NCBI GenBank assembly: GCA_017477435.1
Contig: JAFUVV010000027.1
Span: forward strand, 23,447 to 87,446
From: Prevotella sp.
GTDB taxonomy: Bacteria > Bacteroidota > Bacteroidia > Bacteroidales > Bacteroidaceae
Direction: 5' to 3'
DNA length: 64,000 nt
Part shown: piece by piece, positions 19,178-28,968 of the stretch
How positions within the stretch are numbered: position 1 is the stretch's first letter
Layout: every line of letters begins with the position of its first letter
Made by a program: the position numbers and the translations under genes
The notes under the pieces: generated by a model
Seen by the model: the letters and a program-made list of their open reading frames with translations, nothing else
Told to the model about the DNA's origin: nothing
Database searches by the model: none

Positions 19178-20089
19178 GTGGGAGCGGGATTGTCAAAAGT
19201 TGCTACGATAGGATTCTTCGATGGAGTGCATCTCGGCCATAGGCATATCATCGACGATGTGCTCGCCGTGGCACGTGAGTCGGAGATGGAATCGATGGTG
19301 ATAACCTTCAGTCGCCACCCGCGGCTGGTGGTGGGTAGCAGCTTTGTGCCTGAATTGCTCAATACTACAGACGAGAAAATTTCGTTGATAAAGAAGGCTG
19401 GGATAGATCATTGTGTCGTCCTCGATTTCGACTCTGAGATGGCAAAGATGACAGCTCACGATTTCATGAAAACGATACTCCGCGACAAGTACGGTGTCGG
19501 GAAACTTGTCATCGGCTACGATAACCGTTTTGGTCATAACCGGCAAGAAGGGTTCGACGATTATCAGGCTTATGGCAAAGAACTTGGAATCGAGGTTATC
19601 CAGTGTAATGAATTGACGGAAGATGGCCGTCATGTAAGTTCGTCGGTCATCAGAAAAAAGATTGCCGCTGGCGATATAGAAGAGGCAAATAGTCTTCTTG
19701 GGTATGAATATCGCCTTAGTGGCATTGTGACAGAAGGGACTCATGTCGGACGCTCGCTCGGATTCCCGACGGCAAACCTCAATCCTGCAACAATAGGAAA
19801 ACTCATCCCTGCCTGTGGAGTATATGCTACGATAGTAGAGACCAGCGATGGCGAGCGACATGACTCGATGACAAACATCGGTTGCCGACCGACATTCGGT
19901 GGAAAGACAACTACAATCGAGACAAATATTTTCGATTTCTCTCGTGATATCTACGGCGAGACGATCATCGTAGAATTTATAAAAAGGATTCGCACCGAGC
20001 AACGCTTCAACAGTGAACAGCAGTTGGAGCGACAGCTCAGAAACGACAAGGAAAAAGTACTGGAAACAATTAAACATCGGAAGATATGA
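19178..20089 (+). CDS. ribF: Bifunctional riboflavin kinase / FAD synthetase
   Basis: A 303-residue enzyme making FMN and then FAD from riboflavin and ATP. The N-terminal nucleotidyltransferase domain has GFFDGVHLGHRH (HxGH) and SSSVIRKKI; the C-terminal flavokinase domain has GRSLGFPTANL. Both halves are complete. The start at 19178 is GTG, about 10 nt after the HAD gene; no upstream ATG fits. Its stop overlaps the CPBP gene start (ATGA). It lies in a compact five-gene run with no visible promoter between members. Confidence 0.93.
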   Translation: MGAGLSKVATIGFFDGVHLGHRHIIDDVLAVARESEMESMVITFSRHPRLVVGSSFVPELLNTTDEKISLIKKAGIDHCVVLDFDSEMAKMTAHDFMKTILRDKYGVGKLVIGYDNRFGHNRQEGFDDYQAYGKELGIEVIQCNELTEDGRHVSSSVIRKKIAAGDIEEANSLLGYEYRLSGIVTEGTHVGRSLGFPTANLNPATIGKLIPACGVYATIVETSDGERHDSMTNIGCRPTFGGKTTTIETNIFDFSRDIYGETIIVEFIKRIRTEQRFNSEQQLERQLRNDKEKVLETIKHRKI

Positions 20090-20940
20090 AACAAAAATCA
20101 CTCTTGAGAATGTCGGGTGAAATCGTATGGTACATGGTTGTCTTCCTCCTCATTCAGATTTTCGTCACATACGCAGTCTCCATTGCTGAGGTCCTCATTG
20201 CGGGTGGCGACATGAAAAGTATTGCTGCCAATGGGGGAGCTTCATTGAAAGAGATCAGTACTACCGGACTGATAGTGAGCAACATCGTCTCCAGCCTCAT
20301 CACCATTCTGATTTTCCTCAGGGCTAGGTGGACATTATGGTCACGCGACTATCTCGCCAGCCGGCCGTGGGGCGTTGTATTCTGGGTAATAATCCTCTCG
20401 CTCGGACTTGTCATTCCTTCGATGTGGATGCAGGAACAGTTGCATCTGGAAATGCCCGAGGCAGTAGAAAAGATGTTCACCGACATGTGCTCCACTCCTT
20501 ATGGCTATTTCACTCTTGCCATTCTCGCTCCGTGGGCTGAGGAGGTTGTATTCCGCGGGGCAATACTGCGACAGTTGTTGAAGATATTCAGCCGGCAGAT
20601 GCATTGGATACCGATAGTCATTTCTGCCGTCATCTTCGGTGCTGCCCACATGAATATGGCACAGGGAGCGAACGCTGCTCTCCTCGGACTCCTTCTCGGG
20701 TGGATGTACTACCGCACCGGCAGTATTTTCCCAGGCATCGTGTTCCACTGGTCGAACAATACTATAGCATACATCGTCACTCGATTGCGTCCCGATCTGG
20801 CCGATGCTTCGCTTACCGACATCTGCGGAGGCGACGCCAACAAGGCCCTCCTCTATGTAGGCTTCTCGATGCTCATCGTACTGCCTGCCTTATTCCAACT
20901 CTTCATGCGACTGAAAAGAGGCAAAGAGAAAAAAAGATGA
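20086..20940 (+). CDS. CPBP family intramembrane glutamic endopeptidase
   Basis: A 284-residue multi-pass membrane protein with about seven or eight hydrophobic segments. The CPBP (Rce1/Abi) signature motifs are in place: EEVVFRGAIL (EExxxR), FGAAHM (catalytic-site His) and FHWSNN. Related proteins cleave membrane substrates or prenylated peptides; the target here is unknown. It overlaps ribF by four nt (ATGA) and is followed after 21 nt by the secreted metalloprotease gene. Confidence 0.85.
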   Translation: MKQKSLLRMSGEIVWYMVVFLLIQIFVTYAVSIAEVLIAGGDMKSIAANGGASLKEISTTGLIVSNIVSSLITILIFLRARWTLWSRDYLASRPWGVVFWVIILSLGLVIPSMWMQEQLHLEMPEAVEKMFTDMCSTPYGYFTLAILAPWAEEVVFRGAILRQLLKIFSRQMHWIPIVISAVIFGAAHMNMAQGANAALLGLLLGWMYYRTGSIFPGIVFHWSNNTIAYIVTRLRPDLADASLTDICGGDANKALLYVGFSMLIVLPALFQLFMRLKRGKEKKR

Positions 20941-20961
20941 AATAAACTAAAATATGAAAAT

Positions 20962-23451
20962 ATGAAGCGACACATCATCCACATCATCGCACTGTTGCTG
21001 ATAGCTACATGCAGTCAGGCAGCAACAAGTATTTCGTTCCTTTCGTCAGTGTCCGATACTATCCCGCAAGACACTATCGCAGCAAAGAGCGATACGACGA
21101 AAGTCGACTCTGGCAAGAAGAAAGAAGAGAAGAAGAAAAACGACTACGAAGAGCTTATTAAGAAAGACTCCACCAAGATGGAGGGACTCTTCACCGTGCG
21201 CCATATAGAAGACAAGTGGTACTTCGAAGTGCCCGACTCCATGCTCGGAAAGTATCTCCTCTCCGTCACCCGCTATACAGCCGTGCCGCAAAACTTCGGT
21301 AAGTTTGCAGGCGAGGAAGCCAATGAGGCAACGGTATACTTCGAGAAACGCGACAAGAAGACGATGCTTCTTCGGGCATACGTACTCTCGCAGATAGCCG
21401 ATGAAAAAGATGCCATCTCGAAAACACTTCGTGCTTCAACCGTTGATCCTATCGTGGCATCATTCAAGATAATCGGCGAAAATCCTGATTCCACGAAGAG
21501 TCTCATCGAAGTCACCTCCCTGCTCAAGGGCGGCAACAGCCTCATCGGTATTTCGAAGGGAGCCTCGAGCGCCCTGAAAATAGGAGGAATGATTGCCGAC
21601 CGTTCGTTCATCGACACCCTTAAAGTGTTTCCCATCAACATCGAAGTCGTCTCCACCATCACCTACGGTTCCTCCGGCGGATCGTCGCCGGCAGCACAGA
21701 CGGGGTCGATGACCGTGGGACTAAACACGTCTATCATCCGTCTTCCCGACACCCCGATGCGTATGCGACTTTGGGATGAACGCGTAGGCTACTTCACCAA
21801 CCGCGTGACCTTCTTCAGCGACGATCAGCATAAGACCGATCGCGAGAGCTTCATCTCCCGTCATCGTCTTGTGCCAAAGGATGTTGCTGCCTATCGTCGT
21901 GGCGAGCTTGTGGAGCCGGTAAAGCCTATTATATACTATATCGACCCAGCCACACCGAAGAAATGGGTGCCATATCTCATACAGGGAATCAACGACTGGA
22001 ACGTTGCCTTCGAGGCAGCAGGATTCAAGAATGCCATCCAGGGGCGTGAGTGGCCCAACGATCCCAATATGAGCGTCGACGATGCCCGCTACTGCGTGCT
22101 TCGCTATCTGCCTGCCGAGATAGAGAATGCCTATGGTCCGTGTGTCGTAGACCCTCGTAGCGGCGAGATAATCGAAAGTCACATCTGCTGGTATCACAAC
22201 GTAATGAACTTGCTCACAAAATGGTACATGACCCAGTGCGGCCCTCTCGATAAGCGTGCACAGACCATGAAGTTCGACGACCGCCTCATGGGTGAGCTCA
22301 TACGCTTCGTCTCCTCCCACGAGGTGGGACACACCCTCGGACTGCGTCACAATATGGGAGCCAGCAGTGCGACGCCTGTAGAGAAGCTACGCGACAAGCG
22401 GTGGGTGGAGCAACACGGACACACGGCTTCCATCATGGACTATGCACGCTTCAACTACGTGGCCCAGCCAGAAGACAATGTCTCGCCGCGAGGACTGTTC
22501 CCACGTATAAACGACTACGACAAGTGGGCCATCAAGTGGGGATACCAATATCGCCCCGAGTTCAAGGATGAACAGGAAGAGAAAGAGAAACTCATGGAGG
22601 AGACCACCCGCGTGCTTGAGAAGAACCGCCGTCTGTGGTTCTCTGGCGAGGGCACCAGCGCCGATCCGCGTGAACAGACAGAAGACCTCGGCGACAACAA
22701 CATGAAAGCCAACGAATATGGAATACTCAATCTCAAGCGCATCATAACCTCACTGCCCAAGTGGACAGAAGAGAAAAACTCACAGTATCGCGACCTCCGC
22801 GAGATGTATGCCAGCGTTCGCGATCAGTTCGGTCGCTACATGCGCCACGTGCTGAAGAACATTGGCGGGCAATACATCAATAACCGTCCTGGCGAGACAC
22901 CCTACGAAGTTGTCCCTGCCACTATCCAGCGCGAAGCCCTGCAGTATATCGGGCGCAACATATTCACCGCTCCCATGTGGCTCTTCCCGACCGAAATCAC
23001 TCAGAAGACGGGACTCAACACCGCCGTCGAGATACGCAACATTCAGCGCAGTGCCCTCGAACGCGTGTTCTCGCCGTCGCTCCTCACGACCATCCTCAAC
23101 GACTCCTTCCGCTCTGCCGATGCCTATAGCGTAGAGCAATATCTCAACGACCTCTTCGATGTGCTCTGGCTGCCCCTCACGTCCGACGACGAGATGCAGA
23201 ACAAGTGTCGCCGCGAGCTCGAGAATGCCTACCTCGCTACGGTGAATTCCATTCTCAATCCTCCCGCCAGTGGGCTCGCTGCTATTCGTCAACGCGACGA
23301 TGTCAATCTCTATGTGGCACAACATCTCGACCGCATCGAAGACTACTGTCGGCAGCAGGCAGCAACAGCCACCGGAATCAACCGCCTGCACTACGACGAC
23401 CTCCTGCGGCAGTCGAAACTCATTCGCGAGCGGATGACGACGACAAAGTGA
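20962..23451 (+). CDS. Secreted zinc-dependent metalloprotease (DUF5117/DUF5118 type)
   Basis: An 829-residue protein with signal peptide MKRHIIHIIALLLIATCSQA. A charged, lysine-rich linker (residues 45-70) precedes an N-terminal region matching the DUF5117/DUF5118 family of Bacteroidetes metalloproteases. The metzincin zinc motif HEVGHTLGLRH starts near residue 453, and SIMDYARFNYV provides the downstream Met-turn-like segment. The remaining 300 residues are helical. The substrate is unknown. It closes the probable operon that starts with the P-ATPase; a 22-nt repeat array starts 35 nt after the stop. Confidence 0.85.
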   Translation: MKRHIIHIIALLLIATCSQAATSISFLSSVSDTIPQDTIAAKSDTTKVDSGKKKEEKKKNDYEELIKKDSTKMEGLFTVRHIEDKWYFEVPDSMLGKYLLSVTRYTAVPQNFGKFAGEEANEATVYFEKRDKKTMLLRAYVLSQIADEKDAISKTLRASTVDPIVASFKIIGENPDSTKSLIEVTSLLKGGNSLIGISKGASSALKIGGMIADRSFIDTLKVFPINIEVVSTITYGSSGGSSPAAQTGSMTVGLNTSIIRLPDTPMRMRLWDERVGYFTNRVTFFSDDQHKTDRESFISRHRLVPKDVAAYRRGELVEPVKPIIYYIDPATPKKWVPYLIQGINDWNVAFEAAGFKNAIQGREWPNDPNMSVDDARYCVLRYLPAEIENAYGPCVVDPRSGEIIESHICWYHNVMNLLTKWYMTQCGPLDKRAQTMKFDDRLMGELIRFVSSHEVGHTLGLRHNMGASSATPVEKLRDKRWVEQHGHTASIMDYARFNYVAQPEDNVSPRGLFPRINDYDKWAIKWGYQYRPEFKDEQEEKEKLMEETTRVLEKNRRLWFSGEGTSADPREQTEDLGDNNMKANEYGILNLKRIITSLPKWTEEKNSQYRDLREMYASVRDQFGRYMRHVLKNIGGQYINNRPGETPYEVVPATIQREALQYIGRNIFTAPMWLFPTEITQKTGLNTAVEIRNIQRSALERVFSPSLLTTILNDSFRSADAYSVEQYLNDLFDVLWLPLTSDDEMQNKCRRELENAYLATVNSILNPPASGLAAIRQRDDVNLYVAQHLDRIEDYCRQQAATATGINRLHYDDLLRQSKLIRERMTTTK

Positions 23452-23486
23452 TTCCGGCCTTGCAACATACTAAATATCAAGCCATT

Positions 23487-23574
23487 ATTAAAGAGCCTCT
23501 TATCCCGCGTTAAAGAGCCTCTTTAGCGGCATTAAAAAGGCCTTTTAATGGCATCAAAGAGCCTCTTTACTGAA
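23487..23574. repeat. Four-unit, 22-nt-period palindromic array (AAAGAGCCTCTTT family)
   Basis: Units start at 23487, 23509, 23531 and 23553, exactly 22 nt apart. Units 1, 2 and 4 contain AAAGAGCCTCTT(T); unit 3 has TTAAAAAGGCCTTTTAA instead, so both arms changed while symmetry was kept. Confidence 0.82.
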
Positions 23575-23603
23575 ATTGACAGAAACAATAAAGAAAAAAG
23601 AAA

Positions 23604-24833
23604 ATGGTACTGAACTATATTTGGATTGCTTTCTTCATGATTGCCTTCGTTGTGGGGATAGTGAAGCTAGTGTTCTTCGGCGATTTCGATGTATTCCCAG
23701 CGATGATATCGTCGACCTTTGAGACGTCGAAGACGGCGTTTGAGATCTCGTTGGGTCTCACCGGCGTGCTCTCGCTGTGGCTTGGAATAATGAAGATAGG
23801 CGAGCGAGGCGGACTGATAAACGCGCTGGCTCGGTTGCTCAGTCCGGTGTTTACGAAACTCTTCCCCGATATTCCGAAGGATCACCCGGCTTCGGGGAGT
23901 ATCTTCATGAATATCGCTGCCAACATGCTTGGGCTCGACAATGCAGCTACTCCGCTCGGACTGAAGGCGATGGAACAGTTGCAGACACTGAACCCGAAGA
24001 AGGACACGGCAACGAATCCGATGATAATGTTCCTCGTGCTGAATACGAGCGGGCTGACCATCATCCCCATCTCTATCATGACCTATCGTGCTCAGCTCGG
24101 TGCTGCCCAGCCTACCGATGTGTTTATCCCCATCCTGCTTGCTACGTTCTTCGCTACGCTGGCAGGCATCATAGTCACGTCTGTCTATCAGAGGATAAAT
24201 CTCCTGAACCGCACGATGATACTCACTCTGGGCGGTATGTGCCTGGCTGTGGCGGCTATCATATGGGGCTTTTCACGCATGGACGAAGTGCTGATGAACA
24301 AGGTGAGCCTCTCTGTGGCGAATATCCTGCTGATGGTGATAATCATCACGTTCATCCTCTCTGGCATCCGTAAGCGCATCAACTGCTACGACGCGTTCAT
24401 CGAGGGAGCTAAGGAAGGCTTCACTACTGCTGTGCGCATCATTCCGTTCTTGATTGCCATACTCGTGGCCATCGGCGTGTTCCGTGCTTCGGGAGCAATG
24501 GAAGCGCTAATGGACGGCATACGATGGCTGTTCTCCAGCATCGGCTTCGATGCTTCGTTTGTCGATGCACTGCCCACTGCACTGATGAAACCGCTTTCAG
24601 GGAGCGGGGCACGCGGCATGATGGTCGACACGATGACAACCTTCGGGCCTGACTCCTTTGCCGGACGTCTGTCGTGCATCTTCCAAGGGAGCACGGATAC
24701 AACGTTCTACATCTTGGCTGTCTACTTCGGTAGCATAGGCGTACGCTACACCCGTCACGCAGTGGCATGCGGACTCCTGGCCGACCTCGCAGGGGTAATA
24801 GCAGCAATAGCAATTTGTTATATGTTCTTTTAA
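23604..24833 (+). CDS. Nucleoside-recognition (SpmA-SpmB fusion) membrane protein
   Basis: A 409-residue inner-membrane protein with about ten hydrophobic segments. It consists of two tandem nucleoside-recognition (Gate) domains, equivalent to spore maturation proteins SpmA and SpmB fused. Conserved parts include GLDNAATPLGLKAMEQL in the first half and MKPLSGSGARGMMVD in the second. Non-sporulating Bacteroidetes carry this fused form. The transported or recognised ligand is not established. A 22-nt repeat array lies immediately upstream and I see no canonical promoter. Confidence 0.82.
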   Translation: MVLNYIWIAFFMIAFVVGIVKLVFFGDFDVFPAMISSTFETSKTAFEISLGLTGVLSLWLGIMKIGERGGLINALARLLSPVFTKLFPDIPKDHPASGSIFMNIAANMLGLDNAATPLGLKAMEQLQTLNPKKDTATNPMIMFLVLNTSGLTIIPISIMTYRAQLGAAQPTDVFIPILLATFFATLAGIIVTSVYQRINLLNRTMILTLGGMCLAVAAIIWGFSRMDEVLMNKVSLSVANILLMVIIITFILSGIRKRINCYDAFIEGAKEGFTTAVRIIPFLIAILVAIGVFRASGAMEALMDGIRWLFSSIGFDASFVDALPTALMKPLSGSGARGMMVDTMTTFGPDSFAGRLSCIFQGSTDTTFYILAVYFGSIGVRYTRHAVACGLLADLAGVIAAIAICYMFF

Positions 24834-25016
24834 TAATGCATAATTACTTCCCTTGCGGTCTGTGGGTATCACTTACGTTTGACAAGTCTCATAATTCATA
24901 AACGATAACGTTAACGATAACGAAAACCCTTTGGGCTCAACATTTTACATTTTACATTTTACACTTTACATTTTACATTTTCTCCGGTTAGGGGGCTTAC
25001 CTAACTCCTTACCTTT
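24834..25016. repeat. Intergenic mosaic: shared repeat tract, AACGAT hexamers and CATTTTA heptamers
   Basis: About 24845-24885 (CCCTTGCGGTCTGTGGGT onward) resembles tracts at 38875-38930 and, inverted, 8010-8106. At 24901-24927 is an AACGAT/AACGTT/AACGAA hexamer run. At 24941-24981 is a 7-nt repeat, CATTTTA, in six units with one variant. No gene is seen. Confidence 0.65.
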
Positions 25017-26504
25017 ATGAAACTACAAAGTTTATTAAAAGATACGATTATCTACGGGCTTAGCAGCATTGTTGCACGTTTTATCAACTACCTGCTGGTG
25101 CCCATCCAGACTAAGCGTTTTGCTGCTGCCGGTGGCGAGTATGGCATCATCACCAACGTCTATGCCTACGTGTCGCTTCTCATCATTTTGCTGACGTACG
25201 GCATGGAGACCACCTTCTTCCGCTTTATGAGCAAGGAAGGAGAGAATCCGCAGCGTGTTTATTCGACAACGTTGCGCATGGTGGCCACTACATCGCTTGT
25301 GTTTGCCGCCATCGTGAGCGTATTCCTTCAGCCGTTGGCCGGCATTATGGGCTACAGCGACCATCCGGAATACGTATGGGTGATGTTCGTCACGGTGGCC
25401 ATAGATGCTTTTGTGGCCATTCCGATGGCGTATCTGCGTTATCAGCACAAACCGGTGAAATTCGCATCGATACAGATTTTCAACATTGTGTTGAACATCG
25501 TTCTCAATCTTGTATATCTTATTCTGCTGCCGGCACTTGAGTGGAATCCTTTCGGCATCTACGACTCGCAGTTCACGCTCGAGGTGGTGTGGGTGTTCTA
25601 CATCAACATCTTCTGCTCGTTTGTGAAGATGCTGCTGCTCGGCAAGGAGCTGCGTGGCATCCGGTTCGGGTTCGACCGCAGCACCTGCAAGCGCATGCTT
25701 GGTTATGCCTGGCCGCTGCTCGTGATGGGACTGGCCGGACAGCTGAATCAGGCTGCATCGCAGATACTGTTCCCTTATCTCTACGACGGTTCGGCAGAAG
25801 AGGCGCATGCGCAGCTCGGCATCTATGGTGCCTGCATAAAGATTGCGATGATAATGGTGATGATAACCCAGGCGTTCCGTTATGCCTACGAGCCGTTCGT
25901 GTTCGGTCGCAGCAAGGATAAAGACAGCAAACAGACCTATGCCGAGGCAATGAAATATTTCATCATATTCACTCTGCTGGCCTTCCTTGCCGTCGTTGGC
26001 TATATGGACATTTTGCGATATCTTGTCGGCGAGAGCTACTGGGAAGGGCTGCGCGTGGTGCCGATCGTGATGGCAGCCGAGATTATGTTCGGAATATTCT
26101 TCAACCTCTCGTTCTGGTATAAACTCACCGACCGCACCATCTGGGGAGCCTGGTTCTCGGGCATCGGGGCCGTGGTGCTCATCGTGGTCGACATACTGTT
26201 CATTCCCCGCTTCAGTTATATGGCTTGTGCTTGGGCCGGCTTCGCTGCCTATGGTGTGTCGATGGTGATTTCCTATTTTGCAGGACAGAAGTACTATCCC
26301 ATCAATTATCCGCTGAAGTCGATAGCATTCTATTTTTCACTTACGGCCGTGCTCTTCGTCATGATGACGCAGTGCAATGCCCATCTGCCGCTATGGGCAG
26401 CCCTGGTGGTCAACACGCTGTTGCTGCTGGTCTTCCTGGCGGTCATCGTGAAGCGCGATCTGCCGCTGAAGAGCCTCCCTGTCGTCGGCAAGTATTTTAG
26501 ATAA
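25017..26504 (+). CDS. Polysaccharide flippase (Wzx/MATE-like)
   Basis: A 495-residue integral membrane protein with about 14 hydrophobic segments, typical of MOP-superfamily lipid-linked oligosaccharide flippases. The N terminus LLKDTIIYGLSSIVARFINY is characteristic of the family in Bacteroidetes. It probably moves an undecaprenyl-linked glycan across the inner membrane for surface polysaccharide or glycoprotein assembly. No glycosyltransferase genes are adjacent, so it is an isolated copy. Upstream lies the repeat mosaic and no clear promoter. Confidence 0.85.
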   Translation: MKLQSLLKDTIIYGLSSIVARFINYLLVPIQTKRFAAAGGEYGIITNVYAYVSLLIILLTYGMETTFFRFMSKEGENPQRVYSTTLRMVATTSLVFAAIVSVFLQPLAGIMGYSDHPEYVWVMFVTVAIDAFVAIPMAYLRYQHKPVKFASIQIFNIVLNIVLNLVYLILLPALEWNPFGIYDSQFTLEVVWVFYINIFCSFVKMLLLGKELRGIRFGFDRSTCKRMLGYAWPLLVMGLAGQLNQAASQILFPYLYDGSAEEAHAQLGIYGACIKIAMIMVMITQAFRYAYEPFVFGRSKDKDSKQTYAEAMKYFIIFTLLAFLAVVGYMDILRYLVGESYWEGLRVVPIVMAAEIMFGIFFNLSFWYKLTDRTIWGAWFSGIGAVVLIVVDILFIPRFSYMACAWAGFAAYGVSMVISYFAGQKYYPINYPLKSIAFYFSLTAVLFVMMTQCNAHLPLWAALVVNTLLLLVFLAVIVKRDLPLKSLPVVGKYFR

Positions 26505-26513
26505 TAATCCAGT

Positions 26514-26550
26514 CATTCCGGTTTTTCCGGATAATTCGGATAATCCGAAG
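26514..26550. repeat. Short TTCCGG/TTCGGA repeat with perfect palindrome
   Basis: TTCCGG at 26516 and 26525, TTCGGA at 26535 and TCCGAA at 26544 are spaced 9-10 nt. TTCGGATAATCCGAA is a perfect palindrome around a central A. It lies between the flippase gene and the S46 peptidase gene. Confidence 0.5.
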
Positions 26551-26582
26551 GAAGCGAAAACAATAATCACAAAATATTAGTT

Positions 26583-28694
26583 ATGAAGAAAGTATTATTC
26601 TCGCTCATTGCCATGCTTGGCATGAGCACAGCCCATGCCGATGAAGGCATGTGGACACTCTATGATCTTCCCCGTGCTGTCTATGAGAAGATGGTGGAGG
26701 AGGGATTCCAGCTGCCCTACGAGGGGCTCTATCAGGGCGACGGTGCCATAAAGAACTGCGTCGTCAACTTCTCCGGCTATTGCTCGGGAGTTGTTGTGAG
26801 CAGCGACGGCCTTGTGTTCACCAACCACCACTGTGGCTTCGAGGCCATCCGTTCTCATTCCACGGTGGAGCACGACTACATGCTCAACGGATTCTATGCA
26901 AAGACCTTCGAGGAAGAACTGCCCAACGAGAACATGTTCGTCTCGTTCATGATCGACCAGAAGAAAGTGACCGACCGCATCATTGCTGCCGGCTATTACA
27001 CCATGACCAGCGACCAGCAGGAGCTGTTTCTCGACTCCTTGCAGAACGCCATGACCGACTCGATAAAGCAGGTTGACCCTTCGATGCATGTCGAGCTCGA
27101 CGCTTTCTACGAAGGGAACGAGTTCTATGCCACCACATATCAGATGTTCACCGACCTCCGGCTCGTGTTCACCATCCCGAAGTCGATGGGCAAGTTCGGC
27201 GGTGAGACCGACAACTGGATGTGGCCCCGTCAGACCTGCGACTTCTCCGTGTTCCGCATCTATGCCGACCCGAAGACCAACGGCCCGGCCGAGTATTCCA
27301 AAAACAATGTGCCATATCATCCCAAGCACTGGGCGCCTGTGTCGATGGAAGGCTACAAAGACGGCGACTATGCCATGACGATAGGCTATCCCGGGAGCAC
27401 CGAGCGATACCTCTCCTCCTACGGTATCAGCGAAATGCGCAATGCGCAGAACGAGCCACGGGCACAGGTGCGGGGTGTGAAACAGGACATCATGATACGT
27501 CACATGCGGGCTGACGAGGCTGTGCGCATCAAGTACGACTCGAAATATGCCCAGAGCTCCAACTACTGGAAAAACTCCATAGGCATGAACAAATGTATCG
27601 ACTCTATCGGCATCGTCGGACAGAAACAAGAGTATGAGAATCGCATTGCAAGATGGCAGGATGCGACTGGATATCTGAAAGGAAGACTCGACTTCGACAA
27701 GATGAAGCAACTCTACGCAAAGCGATTCGAGGCCATGAAGACATTCATGTACTTCAACGAGACCTTCTTCCGCACGAATGAGTTTGCTACGAGAGCCTTC
27801 AAGACCAATAGCCTCGAGCTGCAAGGGCCTGAGAACAACCCGAAGAAGCAGTATGCCGTGTTTGCCGACAACAGCAGCGAGTGGGACGCAGCCCTCGACA
27901 AGGAAGTGCTTGCAGCACTGCTGAAGAACTACCGCGAGCACGTCGATGCTAAATACCTGCCCGACTTCTACAAGACTATCGACCAGCGCTTTGCCGGCAA
28001 CTATACGAAGTATGTAGACCATCTCTACAAGAAGTCGCTCCTGATGAAGAGCGGCAAGAAACTCTTCGTCAACAAGAAGCGCTACGAGAACGACCCAGGA
28101 GTGAAGATGGGCATCGACCTCATTGAGGTCCTCGGACTCCTCCGGTCGGAAATCCTCGGCACCTACGACGACATCGCCGAGCAGGAACGCTACCTCTGCG
28201 CAGCAAAGCTGAGAATGGAAGAAGACATGCCCCACTACAGCGATGCTAACTTCACCATGCGGCTCTCCTATGGGCAGGTAGGCGGTTTCGAACTCGGTGG
28301 CAAGCCTTCAGGCTACTACACCACGGCCGAGAGCCTCGTGGAGAAGATGAACCGCGGCGAGGAGATAATCGACTATCAGGCCGAGCCGATCATGAAGCAG
28401 CTGCTCTCGTCCACCGACTTCGCACCATACACCGACACCACCACCGGCAAGATGCAGCTCTGCTTCCTCACCAACAACGACATTACCGGCGGCAACTCAG
28501 GCTCGCCGATGTTCGACGGCAAGGGACGACTCATCGGACTTGCCTTCGACGGCAACTGGGACAGCCTCTCCTCCGACATCAACTTCGACCACCGTCTGGC
28601 ACGATGCATCGGCGTCGACATACGCTTCGTAGCATTCATGATGGACCGCTGGGGCCATGCGGAGCGACTGCTGCGCGAAATCGGCGTAAAGTAA
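26583..28694 (+). CDS. S46 family dipeptidyl-peptidase, DPP7-like
   Basis: A 703-residue periplasmic exopeptidase with signal peptide MKKVLFSLIAMLGMSTAHA. It removes dipeptides from oligopeptides, a key step in amino-acid use by asaccharolytic and mixed-feeding Bacteroidetes. Catalytic His lies in TNHHCGFEA (about residue 82) and Ser in ITGGNSGSPMFD (about residue 639). The S1-pocket segment reads LAFDGNWDSLSSD: a glycine here matches DPP7 (hydrophobic P1) rather than the arginine of DPP11 (acidic P1). That assignment rests on established work on the Porphyromonas enzymes. A terminator follows about 105 nt after the stop. Confidence 0.9.
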   Translation: MKKVLFSLIAMLGMSTAHADEGMWTLYDLPRAVYEKMVEEGFQLPYEGLYQGDGAIKNCVVNFSGYCSGVVVSSDGLVFTNHHCGFEAIRSHSTVEHDYMLNGFYAKTFEEELPNENMFVSFMIDQKKVTDRIIAAGYYTMTSDQQELFLDSLQNAMTDSIKQVDPSMHVELDAFYEGNEFYATTYQMFTDLRLVFTIPKSMGKFGGETDNWMWPRQTCDFSVFRIYADPKTNGPAEYSKNNVPYHPKHWAPVSMEGYKDGDYAMTIGYPGSTERYLSSYGISEMRNAQNEPRAQVRGVKQDIMIRHMRADEAVRIKYDSKYAQSSNYWKNSIGMNKCIDSIGIVGQKQEYENRIARWQDATGYLKGRLDFDKMKQLYAKRFEAMKTFMYFNETFFRTNEFATRAFKTNSLELQGPENNPKKQYAVFADNSSEWDAALDKEVLAALLKNYREHVDAKYLPDFYKTIDQRFAGNYTKYVDHLYKKSLLMKSGKKLFVNKKRYENDPGVKMGIDLIEVLGLLRSEILGTYDDIAEQERYLCAAKLRMEEDMPHYSDANFTMRLSYGQVGGFELGGKPSGYYTTAESLVEKMNRGEEIIDYQAEPIMKQLLSSTDFAPYTDTTTGKMQLCFLTNNDITGGNSGSPMFDGKGRLIGLAFDGNWDSLSSDINFDHRLARCIGVDIRFVAFMMDRWGHAERLLREIGVK

Positions 28695-28800
28695 CTCCAT
28701 CGTCGCTATCCCATTCATCGCCCGCGTGCCATGCGGTGAAGAGTTTAGGTTTATTTAAAAATTCTACGACAGAGACGGCTCTGCCTTCTGTCGCCGTAAC

Positions 28801-28836
28801 AGAGGCTTCCAAATAGCGTTGCGAAGCCTCTTTTTT
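28801..28836 (+). terminator. Rho-independent terminator after the S46 peptidase gene
   Basis: AGAGGCTTC (28801-28809) pairs with GAAGCCTCT (28823-28831), followed by a run of six T (28831-28836). Confidence 0.8.
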
Positions 28837-28880
28837 GTGAACGATATCAAGAGTGTCGGGAGACAGACAAATTGCTTATT

Positions 28881-28968
28881 GAAAATTTTGCTAGCAAAAT
28901 TTCGATTAAAGAGGCTTTCTTTTTCGATTAAAGAGCCCGGTTAATGAGAATTTTGCTAGCAAAATTTT
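28881..28968. repeat. Four-unit, 22-nt-period palindromic array (TTTTGCTAGCAAAA family, second copy)
   Basis: Units at 28881, 28903, 28925 and 28947. Units 1 and 4 carry TTTTGCTAGCAAAA; units 2 and 3 carry ATTAAAGAGGCTTT and ATTAAAGAGCCC. The arrangement matches 8664-8751 although the flanks differ. Confidence 0.82.

Noticed and set aside
24941-24981. CATTTTA heptamers as promoter boxes
   Set aside because: No TAnnTTTG box with correct spacing is present; it is a simple tandem repeat.
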